DNA from: Nocardia sp. MH4
GTDB lineage: Bacteria; Actinomycetota; Actinomycetes; Mycobacteriales; Mycobacteriaceae
Assembly (NCBI RefSeq): GCF_019266065.1
Contig: NZ_LPNR01000112.1
Coordinates: forward strand, 248,001 to 312,000
Length of the DNA: 64,000 bases
Reading direction: 5' to 3'
Below, piece after piece: positions 48,083-57,002 of the stretch; positions within the stretch are counted from its first letter, which is position 1; each line of letters starts with the position of its first letter. The position numbers and the translations under genes were made by a program. The notes below the pieces were generated by a model that was given only the letters and a program-made list of their open reading frames with translations, was not told the DNA's origin and did no database searches.

Positions 48083-48880
48083 TCAGAACGCGGGCCAGGG
48101 AATCGGGCGCGACGAGTTGGGCAGCGGCATCACCGGATCCTCGAGCAGCGCCTTCGTGCGTTCGGTCAGCGCGGTGATCTCGGCGTCGGTGATGTGCTCG
48201 GCCAGCGAATCGGCCACGGCGCCGGGCAGATTCGCGGCGAACGCGGTGATGTCGGTGATCAGTGATTCGTGCACTGGGCGCCCGGCCCAGCCCCACAGCA
48301 CCGTGCGCAGTTTCGGCTCGGCGTGCAGGCAGATGCCGTGATCGACGCCATAGACCTGCCCGTCGACGCCTTCGAGCGCGTGCCCGCCCTTGCGATCGGC
48401 GTTGTTGAGCAGCAGGTCGAGCACCGCCATCCGCTGTAGGCGTGGATCGTCGGCGTGAATCAGTGACACCTCGTTGCCCTCACCGTCGAGAGCACGCAGG
48501 ACTTCGCAGAAACCGTCGGGCACCGTGCCCGGTCGGCACAGGTCGACCAGATCCAGGCGCGGCTTCGTCTCGGTGTGGTGGTCGACCGAGGTCACCCACC
48601 GCTGCACCATGCCGGGCCCGAACGGCCCGTCGCGCAACACTGTCTCCGGGATGACACCCCAGCCCAGCTGTTCGGAGATCAGGTAGGAGGCGACTTCCCG
48701 GCCGGCGAGGGTGCCGTCCGGGAAGTCCCACAGCGGACGCTCCCCGCGCACCGGCTTGTACACCACGCGCAGCGGTGCGCCGTCGGGCTCGGGCGCGGCG
48801 ATCTCGCACACCAGCGTCAGGTTGCTGGCGACGCCGACACGGCCGACGATGTCCAGCTCGCCTTCGGTGAGTGCGGTCAC
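48083..48880 (-). CDS. SCO1664-family (PI3/4-kinase-like) protein
   Basis: A 265-aa protein of a conserved actinobacterial family (M. tuberculosis Rv2133c by position and size, from memory). The kinase-like core is visible: VYKPVRGERPLWDFP (candidate nucleotide Lys), LLLNNADRKGGHALEG and VYGVDHGICLH, resembling the catalytic and DxG-type loops of phosphatidylinositol-kinase-fold proteins. Actual activity is unknown. The GTG at 48880 has AGGAG 7 nt upstream, and the gene starts 4 nt after the DUF3090 stop, so translation is coupled. Confidence 0.85.
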   Translation of the reverse strand: MTALTEGELDIVGRVGVASNLTLVCEIAAPEPDGAPLRVVYKPVRGERPLWDFPDGTLAGREVASYLISEQLGWGVIPETVLRDGPFGPGMVQRWVTSVDHHTETKPRLDLVDLCRPGTVPDGFCEVLRALDGEGNEVSLIHADDPRLQRMAVLDLLLNNADRKGGHALEGVDGQVYGVDHGICLHAEPKLRTVLWGWAGRPVHESLITDITAFAANLPGAVADSLAEHITDAEITALTERTKALLEDPVMPLPNSSRPIPWPAF

Positions 48881-48884
48881 CGGA

Positions 48885-49472
48885 TCACTCCTCGTCGATC
48901 TCGGCCGCGCCGAAGATCTCGCCGCGCTTGTAGCCGTTGGTGCGCACGCACATGTGACCACGCGCGGACAGCGGTTCACCGCACAGCGGACACGGCGGCC
49001 TACCCGCCGCGATCACCCGCGCCGAGCGCAACGCGAATTCACGGGCCTGGATAGGGGTCAGGAAGACCCGCACGGCGTCGGGGCCTTCCTCGGTGTCGTC
49101 GAGCACCACCGATTCGTCGACCTCGGTCTCGGTGATCGCCAGCAGTTCCACCACCACGGCGCCCGCGTCGGCGTCCCAGCCCAGACCCATGGTGCCCACC
49201 CGGAACTCGGTATCGATCGGGGTCACCAGCGGCGCGACATCGCGGACGTCCTCGCCCTCCGGCGGCACCTCGGCGCCGAAGCGACGGGCCACCTCGTCGA
49301 GCAGCAGTCCCATCCGGTCGGCGAGCACCTTCACCTGCTGCTTCTCCAGCAGCACGCTGACCACGCGCGGTTCCTGCACAGCCTGCAGGTAGAACGAACG
49401 ATCGCCCGGCTCACCGACGGTACCGGCGACGAAACGATCGGGGGTGCGAAATACATGGATTGCGCGTGACAC
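48885..49472 (-). CDS. DUF3090 family protein
   Basis: A 195-aa conserved actinobacterial protein, the same length as I recall for M. tuberculosis Rv2134c. The body is acidic with a beta-rich pattern (FYLQAVQEPRVVSVLLEKQQ); the C-terminus has a zinc-ribbon-like CPLCGEPLSARGHMC. The GTG at 49472 is the start (AGGAGG 5 nt upstream); the GTG at 49478 lies inside that ribosome binding site. Function unknown, but it is always found near the phosphatase and SCO1664-like genes, suggesting a joint role. Confidence 0.9.
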   Translation of the reverse strand: MSRAIHVFRTPDRFVAGTVGEPGDRSFYLQAVQEPRVVSVLLEKQQVKVLADRMGLLLDEVARRFGAEVPPEGEDVRDVAPLVTPIDTEFRVGTMGLGWDADAGAVVVELLAITETEVDESVVLDDTEEGPDAVRVFLTPIQAREFALRSARVIAAGRPPCPLCGEPLSARGHMCVRTNGYKRGEIFGAAEIDEE

Positions 49473-49522
49473 ATGCACCTCCTGCTACGTGACCCTGTTC
49501 GACACTCACGAACACCCTCCCT

Positions 49523-50233
49523 CTAAGGAGAATCGCGGTGTCCCGCATTCCCATTATCCGCGCCCGCGGCATTCGTCACCTCTCCACCGGGAGTCGGCGA
49601 CGCGGTGACGGCGAGGGCGGACAGGTCGGCGCCGGTGTCGTTGAACTTCCACACCGACGGCCCGACCGGGCTGTACCGGACGACGCTGATCGAGGCGGGT
49701 TCCACCGCGATCCGCTGGAAACTGTCCAGATGCAGGCCGAGTGCGTCGGCCAGGATCGATTTGATGATGTCGCCGTGCGCGCAGGCGACCCACAGCACGT
49801 CACGGCCCGCCTGCTCGGACAAGCGGCGTTCGGTGTCGCGGACCGCGGCGACCGCACGCTGCTGGACCTGAGCCAGGCCCTCCCCACCGGGGAACACCGC
49901 ACCGGAGGCGTGCCGCTGCACGACCTTCCACAGCGGTTCGGTGAGCAGTTCGGCCAGCGGGCGGCCGGTCCAGTCGCCGTAGTCGACCTCGATGAGCCGT
50001 TCGTCGTGCTCGGGTTCGAGGCCGAGTTTCTCGGCGAGCGGGGCGACCGTGCGCTGACAACGCAACAACGGTGAGCTGGCGATGTGTTCGATCGGCAGCG
50101 TCGCCAGCCGGTCGGCGACCGCGGCGGCCTGCTCGGTACCGCGGTCGGTGAGTTCGACACCGGGAGTGCGGCCGGCCAGGGTCCGCGCGGTGTTCGACGT
50201 GGACACTCCGTGCCGGAGCAGGATCACCGTCAT
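49523..50233 (-). CDS. Histidine phosphatase (Rv2135c-like)
   Basis: A 236-aa phosphoglycerate-mutase-superfamily phosphatase, matching the remembered length of Rv2135c. Catalytic RHG in VILLRHGVSTSN, phosphate pocket residues in ASSPLLRCQRT, acid in EVDYGDWTG and the second His in ACAHGDIIKS. Likely a phosphatase rather than a mutase. It sits 31 nt after uppP and 50 nt before the DUF3090 gene, within the conserved operon. Confidence 0.9.
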   Translation of the reverse strand: MTVILLRHGVSTSNTARTLAGRTPGVELTDRGTEQAAAVADRLATLPIEHIASSPLLRCQRTVAPLAEKLGLEPEHDERLIEVDYGDWTGRPLAELLTEPLWKVVQRHASGAVFPGGEGLAQVQQRAVAAVRDTERRLSEQAGRDVLWVACAHGDIIKSILADALGLHLDSFQRIAVEPASISVVRYSPVGPSVWKFNDTGADLSALAVTASPTPGGEVTNAAGADNGNAGHRDSP

Positions 50234-50264
50234 GGGACCAGCCTAACCATCAGTGCCCGGCGGC

Positions 50265-51206
50265 TCAGGTCGCCGAGACGACGCCCGCGGCGAGCAGGCC
50301 CATCACGACCAGGCCGAGGATGATCCGGTAACCGACGAACCAGTAGAACGAATGCTTGCCGACGAACTTGAGCAGCCAGGCGACCGAGGCGTAGCCGACG
50401 ACGAAGGCGATGATCGTCGCGACCAGCAGCTGCGGACCGCTGGCGTTGAGGCCTTCACCGGCGGGTTCGAAGGCGTCCGGCAGGCTGAACAGGCCCGAGG
50501 CGGTGACCGCGGGAATCGCGAGCAGGAACGAGAAGCGGACGGCCGCTTCGCGCTGCAGGCCGAGGAACAGACCCGCGGTGGAGGTGGCGCCGGAGCGCGA
50601 GACGCCGGGAACCAGCGCCAGACACTGCGCCAGGCCCATGATCAGGCCGTCGCGGGTGGTCAGCTGCTCGATCGGACGGGTCTTGCTGCCGAAGTGCTCA
50701 CCGGCGGCGATCACCAGCGCGAACGCGACCAGCATGAACGACACCAGCCACAGGTTCCGGGCGCCGGTGCGGATCTCGTCCTTGAACAGGAACCCGAGCA
50801 CGCCGATCGGGATGGTGGCGATGATCACGTACCAACCGATGCGGTAGTCCAGTTCGCGCTGGGTGTCACGCTCGTAGGCGTCGCGAGCGCTGCGATCCAT
50901 CACCGGCAGTTTGGTGGTGACCCGGTCGGCGACCGCGACTTCGCGCTGGGATCGTTCGCGCAGCCGCATACCGAGGGTGGTGAACCAGGCGACGATGATT
51001 CGCCAGATGTCCTTGGCGAAGTACACCAGGACGGCGGCCTCGGTACCGAGCTGGGTGACGGCGGTGAACGAGGCGCCGGCGTCGTCGCCGAAGAACACGC
51101 CCGAGACGATGCGCAGGTGCGCCGAAGAGGAGACCGGCAGGAACTCGGTAAGTCCTTGCACAAGCCCGAGTACCAATGCCTGTATCCAGGTCATCGACTC
51201 GCCCAC
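50265..51206 (-). CDS. uppP: Undecaprenyl-diphosphatase
   Basis: A 313-aa membrane enzyme (BacA/UppP) that recycles the lipid carrier of peptidoglycan by removing a phosphate from undecaprenyl diphosphate. Both family signatures are present: QGLTEFLPVSSSAH (first active-site stretch) and PGVSRSGATSTAG (second). About eight helices. A charged insertion (about 85-125) between the first helices makes it longer than most UppP proteins. Lead gene of the operon phosphatase-DUF3090-SCO1664-AKR; divergent from the aldo/keto reductase gene at 51436. Confidence 0.95.
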   Translation of the reverse strand: MGESMTWIQALVLGLVQGLTEFLPVSSSAHLRIVSGVFFGDDAGASFTAVTQLGTEAAVLVYFAKDIWRIIVAWFTTLGMRLRERSQREVAVADRVTTKLPVMDRSARDAYERDTQRELDYRIGWYVIIATIPIGVLGFLFKDEIRTGARNLWLVSFMLVAFALVIAAGEHFGSKTRPIEQLTTRDGLIMGLAQCLALVPGVSRSGATSTAGLFLGLQREAAVRFSFLLAIPAVTASGLFSLPDAFEPAGEGLNASGPQLLVATIIAFVVGYASVAWLLKFVGKHSFYWFVGYRIILGLVVMGLLAAGVVSAT

Positions 51207-51435
51207 CGCGTCCTCCTGCTATCTCGTGCCCGAAAGACCGCGTCCTCCTGGGCTTTTGCTTCACGTGCGGCCGGGTGGGGCCGCGATCCCGCAGCGACCC
51301 TACCCGCCCGGCTGCGCCGGTGCCGCCCGCCCACCTTGGGATCTGCTGAGAGTGCGCGACGCCACGGGTCGTCGGCGAAGGCGGCCGAGGGCGGCCCATT
51401 AGGCTGGTCGACGTGACGAAAACGCGGGCGCGGTG

Positions 51436-52413
51436 ATGGAACAGCGAACGGTGGGACGCAGCGGCCTTCGGGTGTCGCGAATCGGGTTGGCGACCCATAC
51501 CTGGGGGACCCATACCGACGCCGACGAGGCGTCGGTGCAGTTGGCGGCGTTCACCGAGGCCGGTGGCACTCTCGTCGATCTCTCCCCCGTCTACGGCAAC
51601 GGCGCGGCGCAGCGGATCCTGGCCGATCTGCTCGGCGATCTGGTCGCCCGCGACGAGCTGGTGCTCAGCGGCAGCGCGGGTGTCGTGCTGCACGCGCCCG
51701 GCGCCGGTGTCGGCGATTCGGTGCCGGCCCCCGCGGCGACGGGCCCGGTGGTCGACGCCTCGCGACGGACGCTGCTCGCCCAGCTCGACCGCACGCTGCG
51801 TGAGCTCGGCACCGACCATCTCGATATCTGGAGCATCGCCGCCTGGGATCCCTACACCCCGCTCGACGAGGTCGCCGCGACCTTGGAGACCGCGGTCAGG
51901 ACCGGCCGGACCCGCTACGCGGGCGTGCGCGGATTCGCGGCCTGGCAGCTGGCCAGTCTGGCCGCGATCGCGCCGATCACCGTGGCGCAGACGCCGTATT
52001 CGCTGCTCGCGCGGGGCACCGAGTCCGATGTGATCCCGGCCGCCCGGCACCACGGGGTCGGCATCATCGCCTCGGCGCCGCTGGCCGGAGGCATTCTCAC
52101 CGGCAAGTACCGCGACGGCGTGCCCGCCGACTCGCGGGGTGCCGACGAGGCGACGGCCGCCGAGATCCGGCGCAGGCTCGACGACGAGCGGGCGACGCGG
52201 GTGGTGGACGCGTTGGTCACCGCGGCTGATGGCCTCGGCACCTCACCGCTGGCGGTCGCGCTGGCCTGGATCCGCGACCGGCCCGGCATCGCGAGCATGA
52301 TCGTCGGTGCCCGTGACATCGGTCAGCTCACCGGCGTGCTGGCCGCCGAGACCCTCGAGTTGCCGCGCGCGATCGCGGCGGCCCTGGACGATGTGAGCGC
52401 CCGTTCCGAATGA
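51436..52413 (+). CDS. Aldo/keto reductase-like protein with lost catalytic residues
   Basis: A 325-aa AKR-fold protein. Asp and Tyr survive in LVDLSPVYGNG, but the strand that should carry the catalytic Lys reads ELVLSGSAG and the one with the catalytic His reads LDIWSIAAWDP, so two of the four catalytic residues are missing. The rest of the barrel, including GVRGFAAWQLA and the cofactor region SMIVGARDIGQL, is well kept. It may bind NADPH or serve as a structural or regulatory protein. ATG 51436 preferred; GTG 51433 adds one residue. Divergent from uppP, 17 nt before hmuT. Confidence 0.85.
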   Translation: MEQRTVGRSGLRVSRIGLATHTWGTHTDADEASVQLAAFTEAGGTLVDLSPVYGNGAAQRILADLLGDLVARDELVLSGSAGVVLHAPGAGVGDSVPAPAATGPVVDASRRTLLAQLDRTLRELGTDHLDIWSIAAWDPYTPLDEVAATLETAVRTGRTRYAGVRGFAAWQLASLAAIAPITVAQTPYSLLARGTESDVIPAARHHGVGIIASAPLAGGILTGKYRDGVPADSRGADEATAAEIRRRLDDERATRVVDALVTAADGLGTSPLAVALAWIRDRPGIASMIVGARDIGQLTGVLAAETLELPRAIAAALDDVSARSE

Positions 52414-52430
52414 TGGCTAGCCTTACCTGC
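52412..52430. promoter_or_regulatory. DtxR/IdeR-like iron box with -10 at hmuT
   Basis: On the minus strand the 19-mer reads GCAGGTAAGGCTAGCCATC and matches the IdeR consensus TTAGGTTAGGCTAACCTAA at 12 of 19 positions, with the centre AGGTnAGGCTAnCC kept. TAGCCT at 52418-52423 looks like a -10 element 7 nt before the ATG, so hmuT mRNA may be leaderless and the box would cover its promoter. Iron repression is inferred. Confidence 0.5.
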
Positions 52431-53444
52431 ATGAGACTGCGTGGTGTGCTGACGGCGATGCTCGCGGCGACGGTGCTGACCGGCGCCGTCGCCTGCACGG
52501 GAAGCAACCCCGCATCGACTGCCACCACCGGCGGCCCGGTGACCGCACAGCTGACCGACCTCGACCCGGTCCCGATCGGTGCCGCGCCCACTCCGCAGCT
52601 GCCCGTGACCGCACGGTCCTTCGACGGCACCGAGGTGACCGTCACCGACACCTCGCGGATCATCGCCGTCGACCGCTACGGCACCCTGGCCCAGACCGTG
52701 TACGCCCTCGGGCTCGGCGCGAACCTCGTCGGCCGCAGCACCTCTGCCTCTTTCCCCGCCGTCGCGAACGTGCCGAACGTGGCCGGCGGCAACGGCAGCC
52801 TGAGCGTCGAAGCGGTGCTCGCGCTGCGCCCGTCGGTGTTCCTCACCGATACCACCAGTGCCGCACCCGCCGTGCGTGAACAACTGCGGGCGGCGGGCGT
52901 CACCGTCGTCTACTTCGACCCGCAGCGCACCATGGACGGCGTCGTCCCGCAGATCGAGGCCGTCGCCGGCGCACTCGGTGTGCCGGAGGCGGGAACCCGG
53001 CTGGGCCAGCGCACCCGCGACGAGATCGCCGCCGCCACAGCCCGCGTGCCGAAGCAGGACCCGCAGCCCACCATCGCCTTCCTGTACTTGCGCAGCAGCG
53101 CGATCACCATGATCGCGGGCCGCGGCTCGGGCGCGGACTCGCTGATCACCGCCATCGGCGCCGTCGACGCGGGCACCGCGTCCGGGGTCGGCGAACCGTT
53201 CACCGCGATCACCAGCGAGGCGATGATCGCCGCGGCGCCCGATGTGCTGCTGGTGATGTCGGACGGGCTGAAGTCCGTCGGCGGGGTCGACGGCTTGGTG
53301 AAGGTGCCCGGCATCGCCCAGACTCCCGCCGGTCGCAATCATCGGGTCGTGGACATGGCCGACGCGGTGGTGCTCAGCTTCGGCCCCAACACCGGCCGCG
53401 TCATCACCGCCCTGGCCGACGCCGTCTACGGCAAGCCGGCATGA
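52431..53444 (+). CDS. hmuT: Haem ABC transporter substrate-binding lipoprotein
   Basis: A 337-aa haem-binding protein anchored outside the membrane. The signal sequence ends in a lipidation Cys (LTGAVAC). The FecB-type fold has VDRYGTLAQTVYALGLGANLVG near the N-terminus, and the HmuT-specific stretch SDGLKSVGGVDGLVKVPGIA plus AQTPAGRNHRVVDM. The ATG at 52431 is chosen (MRLRGVL); no ribosome binding site is visible, and a -10 element 7 nt upstream suggests a leaderless message. It overlaps hmuU by ATGA. Confidence 0.88.
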   Translation: MRLRGVLTAMLAATVLTGAVACTGSNPASTATTGGPVTAQLTDLDPVPIGAAPTPQLPVTARSFDGTEVTVTDTSRIIAVDRYGTLAQTVYALGLGANLVGRSTSASFPAVANVPNVAGGNGSLSVEAVLALRPSVFLTDTTSAAPAVREQLRAAGVTVVYFDPQRTMDGVVPQIEAVAGALGVPEAGTRLGQRTRDEIAAATARVPKQDPQPTIAFLYLRSSAITMIAGRGSGADSLITAIGAVDAGTASGVGEPFTAITSEAMIAAAPDVLLVMSDGLKSVGGVDGLVKVPGIAQTPAGRNHRVVDMADAVVLSFGPNTGRVITALADAVYGKPA

Positions 53445-54562
53445 GCGATGCCCCCGACCTGACGAAGTCCGCGGACGCCCCGCGGATCGACGACGCGACG
53501 CCGGACCCGTTACCGCACCCTCGGCACCGGACCGCCCGGGTCGCTGTCGTCTTCGCCGTCGCGCTGCTCGCGCTGGTCGCGCTGGCGCTGGTGTCGTCGG
53601 TGCTGGGTCAGGTGCCGACCACCGCGGCCGAGGTGCTGGGCAGCGTCGCCCACCGGATCGGGCTCGATCTCGGCCCCCTGCCCGCCCATCCGGCGGGCGA
53701 GGTGACGCTGTGGGAGGTGCGATTCCCCCGGGTGGCCCTCGCGATCCTGGTCGGCGCCGCGCTGGCGACGGCGGGAGCGTTGCTGCAGGGCGTGTTCGCC
53801 AACCCGCTCGCCGAACCCGGCGTGATCGGTGTGTCGGCGGGCGCCGCGGTCGGCGCGGGCACGGTCATCGTGGTCGGTGGCGCGTTCGTCGCGGCCTGGT
53901 CGGTGGCCGCCGCGGCGTTCGTCGCGGGCCTGCTCACCACAGTGCTCGTGTACCTGCTGTCCCGGTCGGGTGGGCGGACCGAGGTGGTGACGCTGATCCT
54001 GACCGGTGTCGCGATCAACGCGTTCGCGGGCGGTCTGATCGCCCTGCTGCTGTTCGTGGCCACTCCCGCCGCGCGCGATCAGATCGTGTTCTGGCAGCTG
54101 GGCAGCCTCAACGGCGCCACCTGGCAGGCCGTGGCGATCGTGGCCGTACTCACCGCGGCAGGGGTGCTCGCCGCCGTCCTGATCGCGCCACGCCTGGATC
54201 TGCTCGCCCTCGGCGACTCCGCCGCCCGGCACCTCGGTGTCGATGTCGAGCGGTTGCGCAGGCAGGTCATCGTGGTGGTGGCCGTGCTGACCGCCGCGGG
54301 TGTGGCGTTCAGCGGCATCATCCTGTTCGTCGGGCTCATCGTGCCGCACGTGGTCCGGATGCTGGTCGGGCCGGGCCATCGAGTGCTGGTGCCGCTGAGC
54401 GCGATCGTCGGCGCGGTGGTGCTGCTCGGGGCCGACGTCCTCGCGCGCACCCTGGTCGACAATGCCGACCTGCCCCTGGGCATGTTGACCTCGCTCATCG
54501 GCGGCCCGTTCTTCTTCTGGCTGCTGCGCCGCACCCGGGCCCGCGCGGGAGGCTGGGGATGA
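53441..54562 (+). CDS. hmuU: Haem ABC transporter permease (FecCD family)
   Basis: A 373-aa FecCD-type permease with about ten helices after a 30-residue soluble leader. Family marks: RFPRVALAILVGAALATAGALLQG (as RFPRVALAILVG / AALATAGALLQG), NPLAEPGVIGVSAGAA, and the ATPase-coupling region FVGLIVPHVVRMLVGPGHR. It forms the channel for haem with HmuT and HmuV. Its start overlaps the hmuT stop (ATGA) and its stop overlaps the hmuV start, so all three are translationally coupled. Confidence 0.93.
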   Translation: MSDAPDLTKSADAPRIDDATPDPLPHPRHRTARVAVVFAVALLALVALALVSSVLGQVPTTAAEVLGSVAHRIGLDLGPLPAHPAGEVTLWEVRFPRVALAILVGAALATAGALLQGVFANPLAEPGVIGVSAGAAVGAGTVIVVGGAFVAAWSVAAAAFVAGLLTTVLVYLLSRSGGRTEVVTLILTGVAINAFAGGLIALLLFVATPAARDQIVFWQLGSLNGATWQAVAIVAVLTAAGVLAAVLIAPRLDLLALGDSAARHLGVDVERLRRQVIVVVAVLTAAGVAFSGIILFVGLIVPHVVRMLVGPGHRVLVPLSAIVGAVVLLGADVLARTLVDNADLPLGMLTSLIGGPFFFWLLRRTRARAGGWG

Positions 54563-55458
54563 CCGACATCCGACCCCACGATCCGGCGGTGGCCACACCG
54601 GTGACGCCCCCGCGCCGCGCCCGGTCCTGGCGCAGCCTGTTCGCCCGGACACCCGATGTGCCGCACCGGCCCGCACCCGGCACGGTGACCCTGCGCGCGG
54701 CCGGACTGACCGTTCGGCGGGGTAGCCGGACCGTACTCGAGAACATCGACTTCCAGGTGGCGGCGGGCGAGATCGTCGCCCTGGTCGGCCCGAACGGGGC
54801 AGGCAAGTCGAGCCTGCTCGCCGCGCTGGCCGGGGAACTCGAACCCGATTCCGGCGCCGTGCGGCTCGAAGGGCACGCGCTGTCCCACTGGACCCCTGCC
54901 GACATGGCTCGCCGCCGCGCGGTGCTGCCGCAGTCGCACGCGGTCGGATTCCCGTTCACCGCACGCGAAGTCGTCGCGATGGGCCGCGCACCGTGGCTGC
55001 ACACCCCCGCCGCCGACCACGACGACGAGCTCATCGCCGCCGCGCTGGCCGCCACCGACGTCACCCACCTGGCCGAGCGGATCTTCCCGTCGCTGTCCGG
55101 CGGCGAACGCGCCAGGGTCGCGCTGGCGCGAGTTCTCGCCCAGGACACCGCCACCCTCTTGCTCGACGAACCCACCGCCGCTCTCGATCTCGGCCACCAG
55201 GAGGCCGTGCTGCGCTTGGCCGCGACCCGCGCGACCGAGGGCGCGGCCGTGGTGGTCGTCGTCCACGATCTCGGGGTCGCCGCCGCTTACGCCGACCGGG
55301 TCACGGTGCTGGATGCCGGACGGGTCGCCGCAGACGGCCCACCGCGCACGGTCCTGACCCCCGCACTCCTCACCGAGGTCTACCGTCACCCCGTCGACGT
55401 CTTCGATCACCCGGTCACCGGCGCCCAACTCGTCCTGCCCGAGCGTGGTCAGCACTGA
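54559..55458 (+). CDS. hmuV: Haem ABC transporter ATP-binding protein
   Basis: A 299-aa ATPase powering haem uptake. Walker A GPNGAGKSS, Q-loop VLPQSHAVGFPFTAREVVAMG (HmuV-typical), signature LSGGERARVALA, Walker B TLLLDEPTAALD and switch His VVHDLG are all intact. The first 40 residues are an extra basic/proline-rich leader. ATGA overlap with hmuU. It is 56 nt before a TetR gene with its own promoter, so the haem operon likely ends here. Confidence 0.93.
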   Translation: MTDIRPHDPAVATPVTPPRRARSWRSLFARTPDVPHRPAPGTVTLRAAGLTVRRGSRTVLENIDFQVAAGEIVALVGPNGAGKSSLLAALAGELEPDSGAVRLEGHALSHWTPADMARRRAVLPQSHAVGFPFTAREVVAMGRAPWLHTPAADHDDELIAAALAATDVTHLAERIFPSLSGGERARVALARVLAQDTATLLLDEPTAALDLGHQEAVLRLAATRATEGAAVVVVVHDLGVAAAYADRVTVLDAGRVAADGPPRTVLTPALLTEVYRHPVDVFDHPVTGAQLVLPERGQH

Positions 55459-55479
55459 TCGCGAATTCGGGTCGAGTTA

Positions 55480-55508
55480 TTGACCCAGAGGTATAGAACC
55501 TCTACGGT
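55480..55508 (+). promoter_or_regulatory. Promoter with TetR operator in the spacer
   Basis: -35 TTGACC (55480-55485) and -10 TACGGT (55503-55508) are 17 bp apart. The spacer contains the perfect inverted repeat AGAGGT-ATAGA-ACCTCT (55487-55503). The ATG follows 6 nt after the -10, so the transcript is probably leaderless and self-repressed. Confidence 0.65.
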
Positions 55509-55514
55509 GACAAC

Positions 55515-56090
55515 ATGGCCAGGCCACGCAACTTCGACGCCGACACGGTGATCGATCGCGCCATGGACCAGTTCTGGTCCTACGGCTACGCCAACACCTC
55601 CCCCGCGCAACTCGCCGACGCCACCGGCATCGGCAAAGGCAGTCTCTACAACACCTTCGGCAGCAAGCGCGCGCTGTTCGATCAGGCGCTCGAACGCTAC
55701 GGGCACAACGGCGTCGCCATGGCCGAGGACTACATGTCGCGCCCTGGCACCACCCGCGACTGTCTGCGTGCCTACCTGCGCGCCGCCGTGGATCTCGACT
55801 TCACCACACCGGTCCGGCGCGGCTGCCTGGCGGTCAATACCGCCGCCGAGTTCGGTGGCCAGGACCCGGCGATCACCGAGACCCTGCGTGGCATCGAGCG
55901 CCGCATCGTCGCGACACTGGCCGCCCGGATCGACCGAGGTCGCCGCGACGGCGATGTCGACGCCGCCGTCGATCCGGGCGCGGTCGCCGCCCTCCTGTTC
56001 ACCACCAGCGCCGGCTTGCGCATCATGGCCAAGACCAACGACGCCCCCGAGCTCTACCGTCTCGTCGATGTCGCGCTGACCGTCCTCTGA
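55515..56090 (+). CDS. TetR-family regulator
   Basis: A 191-aa regulator with N-terminal HTH TSPAQLADATGIGKGSLYN followed by TFGSKRALFDQ, and a C-terminal domain of the type found in repressors next to SDR or oxidoreductase genes (RRGCLAVNTAAEFGGQDP). Its own promoter carries a palindrome between -35 and -10. An SDR gene follows 71 nt downstream on the same strand and is the likely target together with itself. Confidence 0.9.
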   Translation: MARPRNFDADTVIDRAMDQFWSYGYANTSPAQLADATGIGKGSLYNTFGSKRALFDQALERYGHNGVAMAEDYMSRPGTTRDCLRAYLRAAVDLDFTTPVRRGCLAVNTAAEFGGQDPAITETLRGIERRIVATLAARIDRGRRDGDVDAAVDPGAVAALLFTTSAGLRIMAKTNDAPELYRLVDVALTVL

Positions 56091-56161
56091 TCTCCCACTC
56101 GGCCATCGAGTGGCTTCCGCCTGTCCAAATATTTGACCTTTAGTTCAAGAAAGGTAGTTCC

Positions 56162-56950
56162 ATGGATCTCGCACTCACCGGCAAGACCGCGGTCGTCACC
56201 GGGGCCTCCCGTGGCATCGGCTTGGCCGTCGCCGAAGCCTTCGCCGAGGCAGGCGTCCGCGTCGTCGGCGCGGCCCGCACCATCACCCCCGAACTCGAGA
56301 AGGTCTCGGCCGCTACGGTTTCCGCCGACCTCAGCACCCGGGACGGTGCGGTCACGGTCATCGGCACCGCGCTCGAGGAACTCGGCGGCATCGACATCCT
56401 GGTCAACAACGTCGGCGGCGGCGACCCGGAATGGCTCGACCTGGACGGGTTCCTCCACAGCACCGACGACCAATGGCGCCACTACCTCGACCTCAACCTC
56501 TTCAGCGCGATCTGGGCCACCCGAGCCGCCCTGCCCAGCCTCCTCGACCGGCGGGGCGTCATCGTCAACGTGTCCTCGATCAACGCCCACGTCCCCGGCT
56601 CCGGTCCGGTCGGCTACAGCGAGGCCAAGGCCGCCCTGGCGTCGTTCGGCAAGCGTCTCAGCGAGGAGTTCGGTCCGCGAGGGGTGCGGGTCAACACGGT
56701 CTCCCCCGGCCCGGTCGGGACCCGGATCTGGCGCGACGAGCATCGCATCGGCGCCAAACTGGCCTCCGCCCAGGGCGTATCGCAGGAGCAGTTCCTCGAC
56801 GCGCTGCCCGCACAGTTCGACATCGCCTCCCGCCGCATCACCGAACCCGAGGAGGTCGCCGCCCTGATCACGTTCCTCGCCTCCGGCAGAGCCGCCAACA
56901 TCGTCGGCGCCGACTTCGTCATCGACGGCGGCATCATCAAGACCACCTGA
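56162..56950 (+). CDS. Short-chain dehydrogenase/reductase
   Basis: A 262-aa SDR oxidoreductase. Motifs: TGASRGIG (cofactor loop), DILVNNVGGG, catalytic Ser in NVSSINAHV, YSEAK with Tyr and Lys, and the PGPVGT loop. The Arg in GAARTI suggests NADP(H). AAAGG lies about 7 nt before the ATG. Substrate unknown. Likely regulated by the upstream TetR protein; such TetR-SDR pairs are common efflux-independent stress genes. Confidence 0.92.
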   Translation: MDLALTGKTAVVTGASRGIGLAVAEAFAEAGVRVVGAARTITPELEKVSAATVSADLSTRDGAVTVIGTALEELGGIDILVNNVGGGDPEWLDLDGFLHSTDDQWRHYLDLNLFSAIWATRAALPSLLDRRGVIVNVSSINAHVPGSGPVGYSEAKAALASFGKRLSEEFGPRGVRVNTVSPGPVGTRIWRDEHRIGAKLASAQGVSQEQFLDALPAQFDIASRRITEPEEVAALITFLASGRAANIVGADFVIDGGIIKTT

Positions 56951-57002
56951 TCCCCACCCGGCGGCTGGCCCGTACTCACGCGTCCGCCGCCCGGGTTCAG
57001 CC

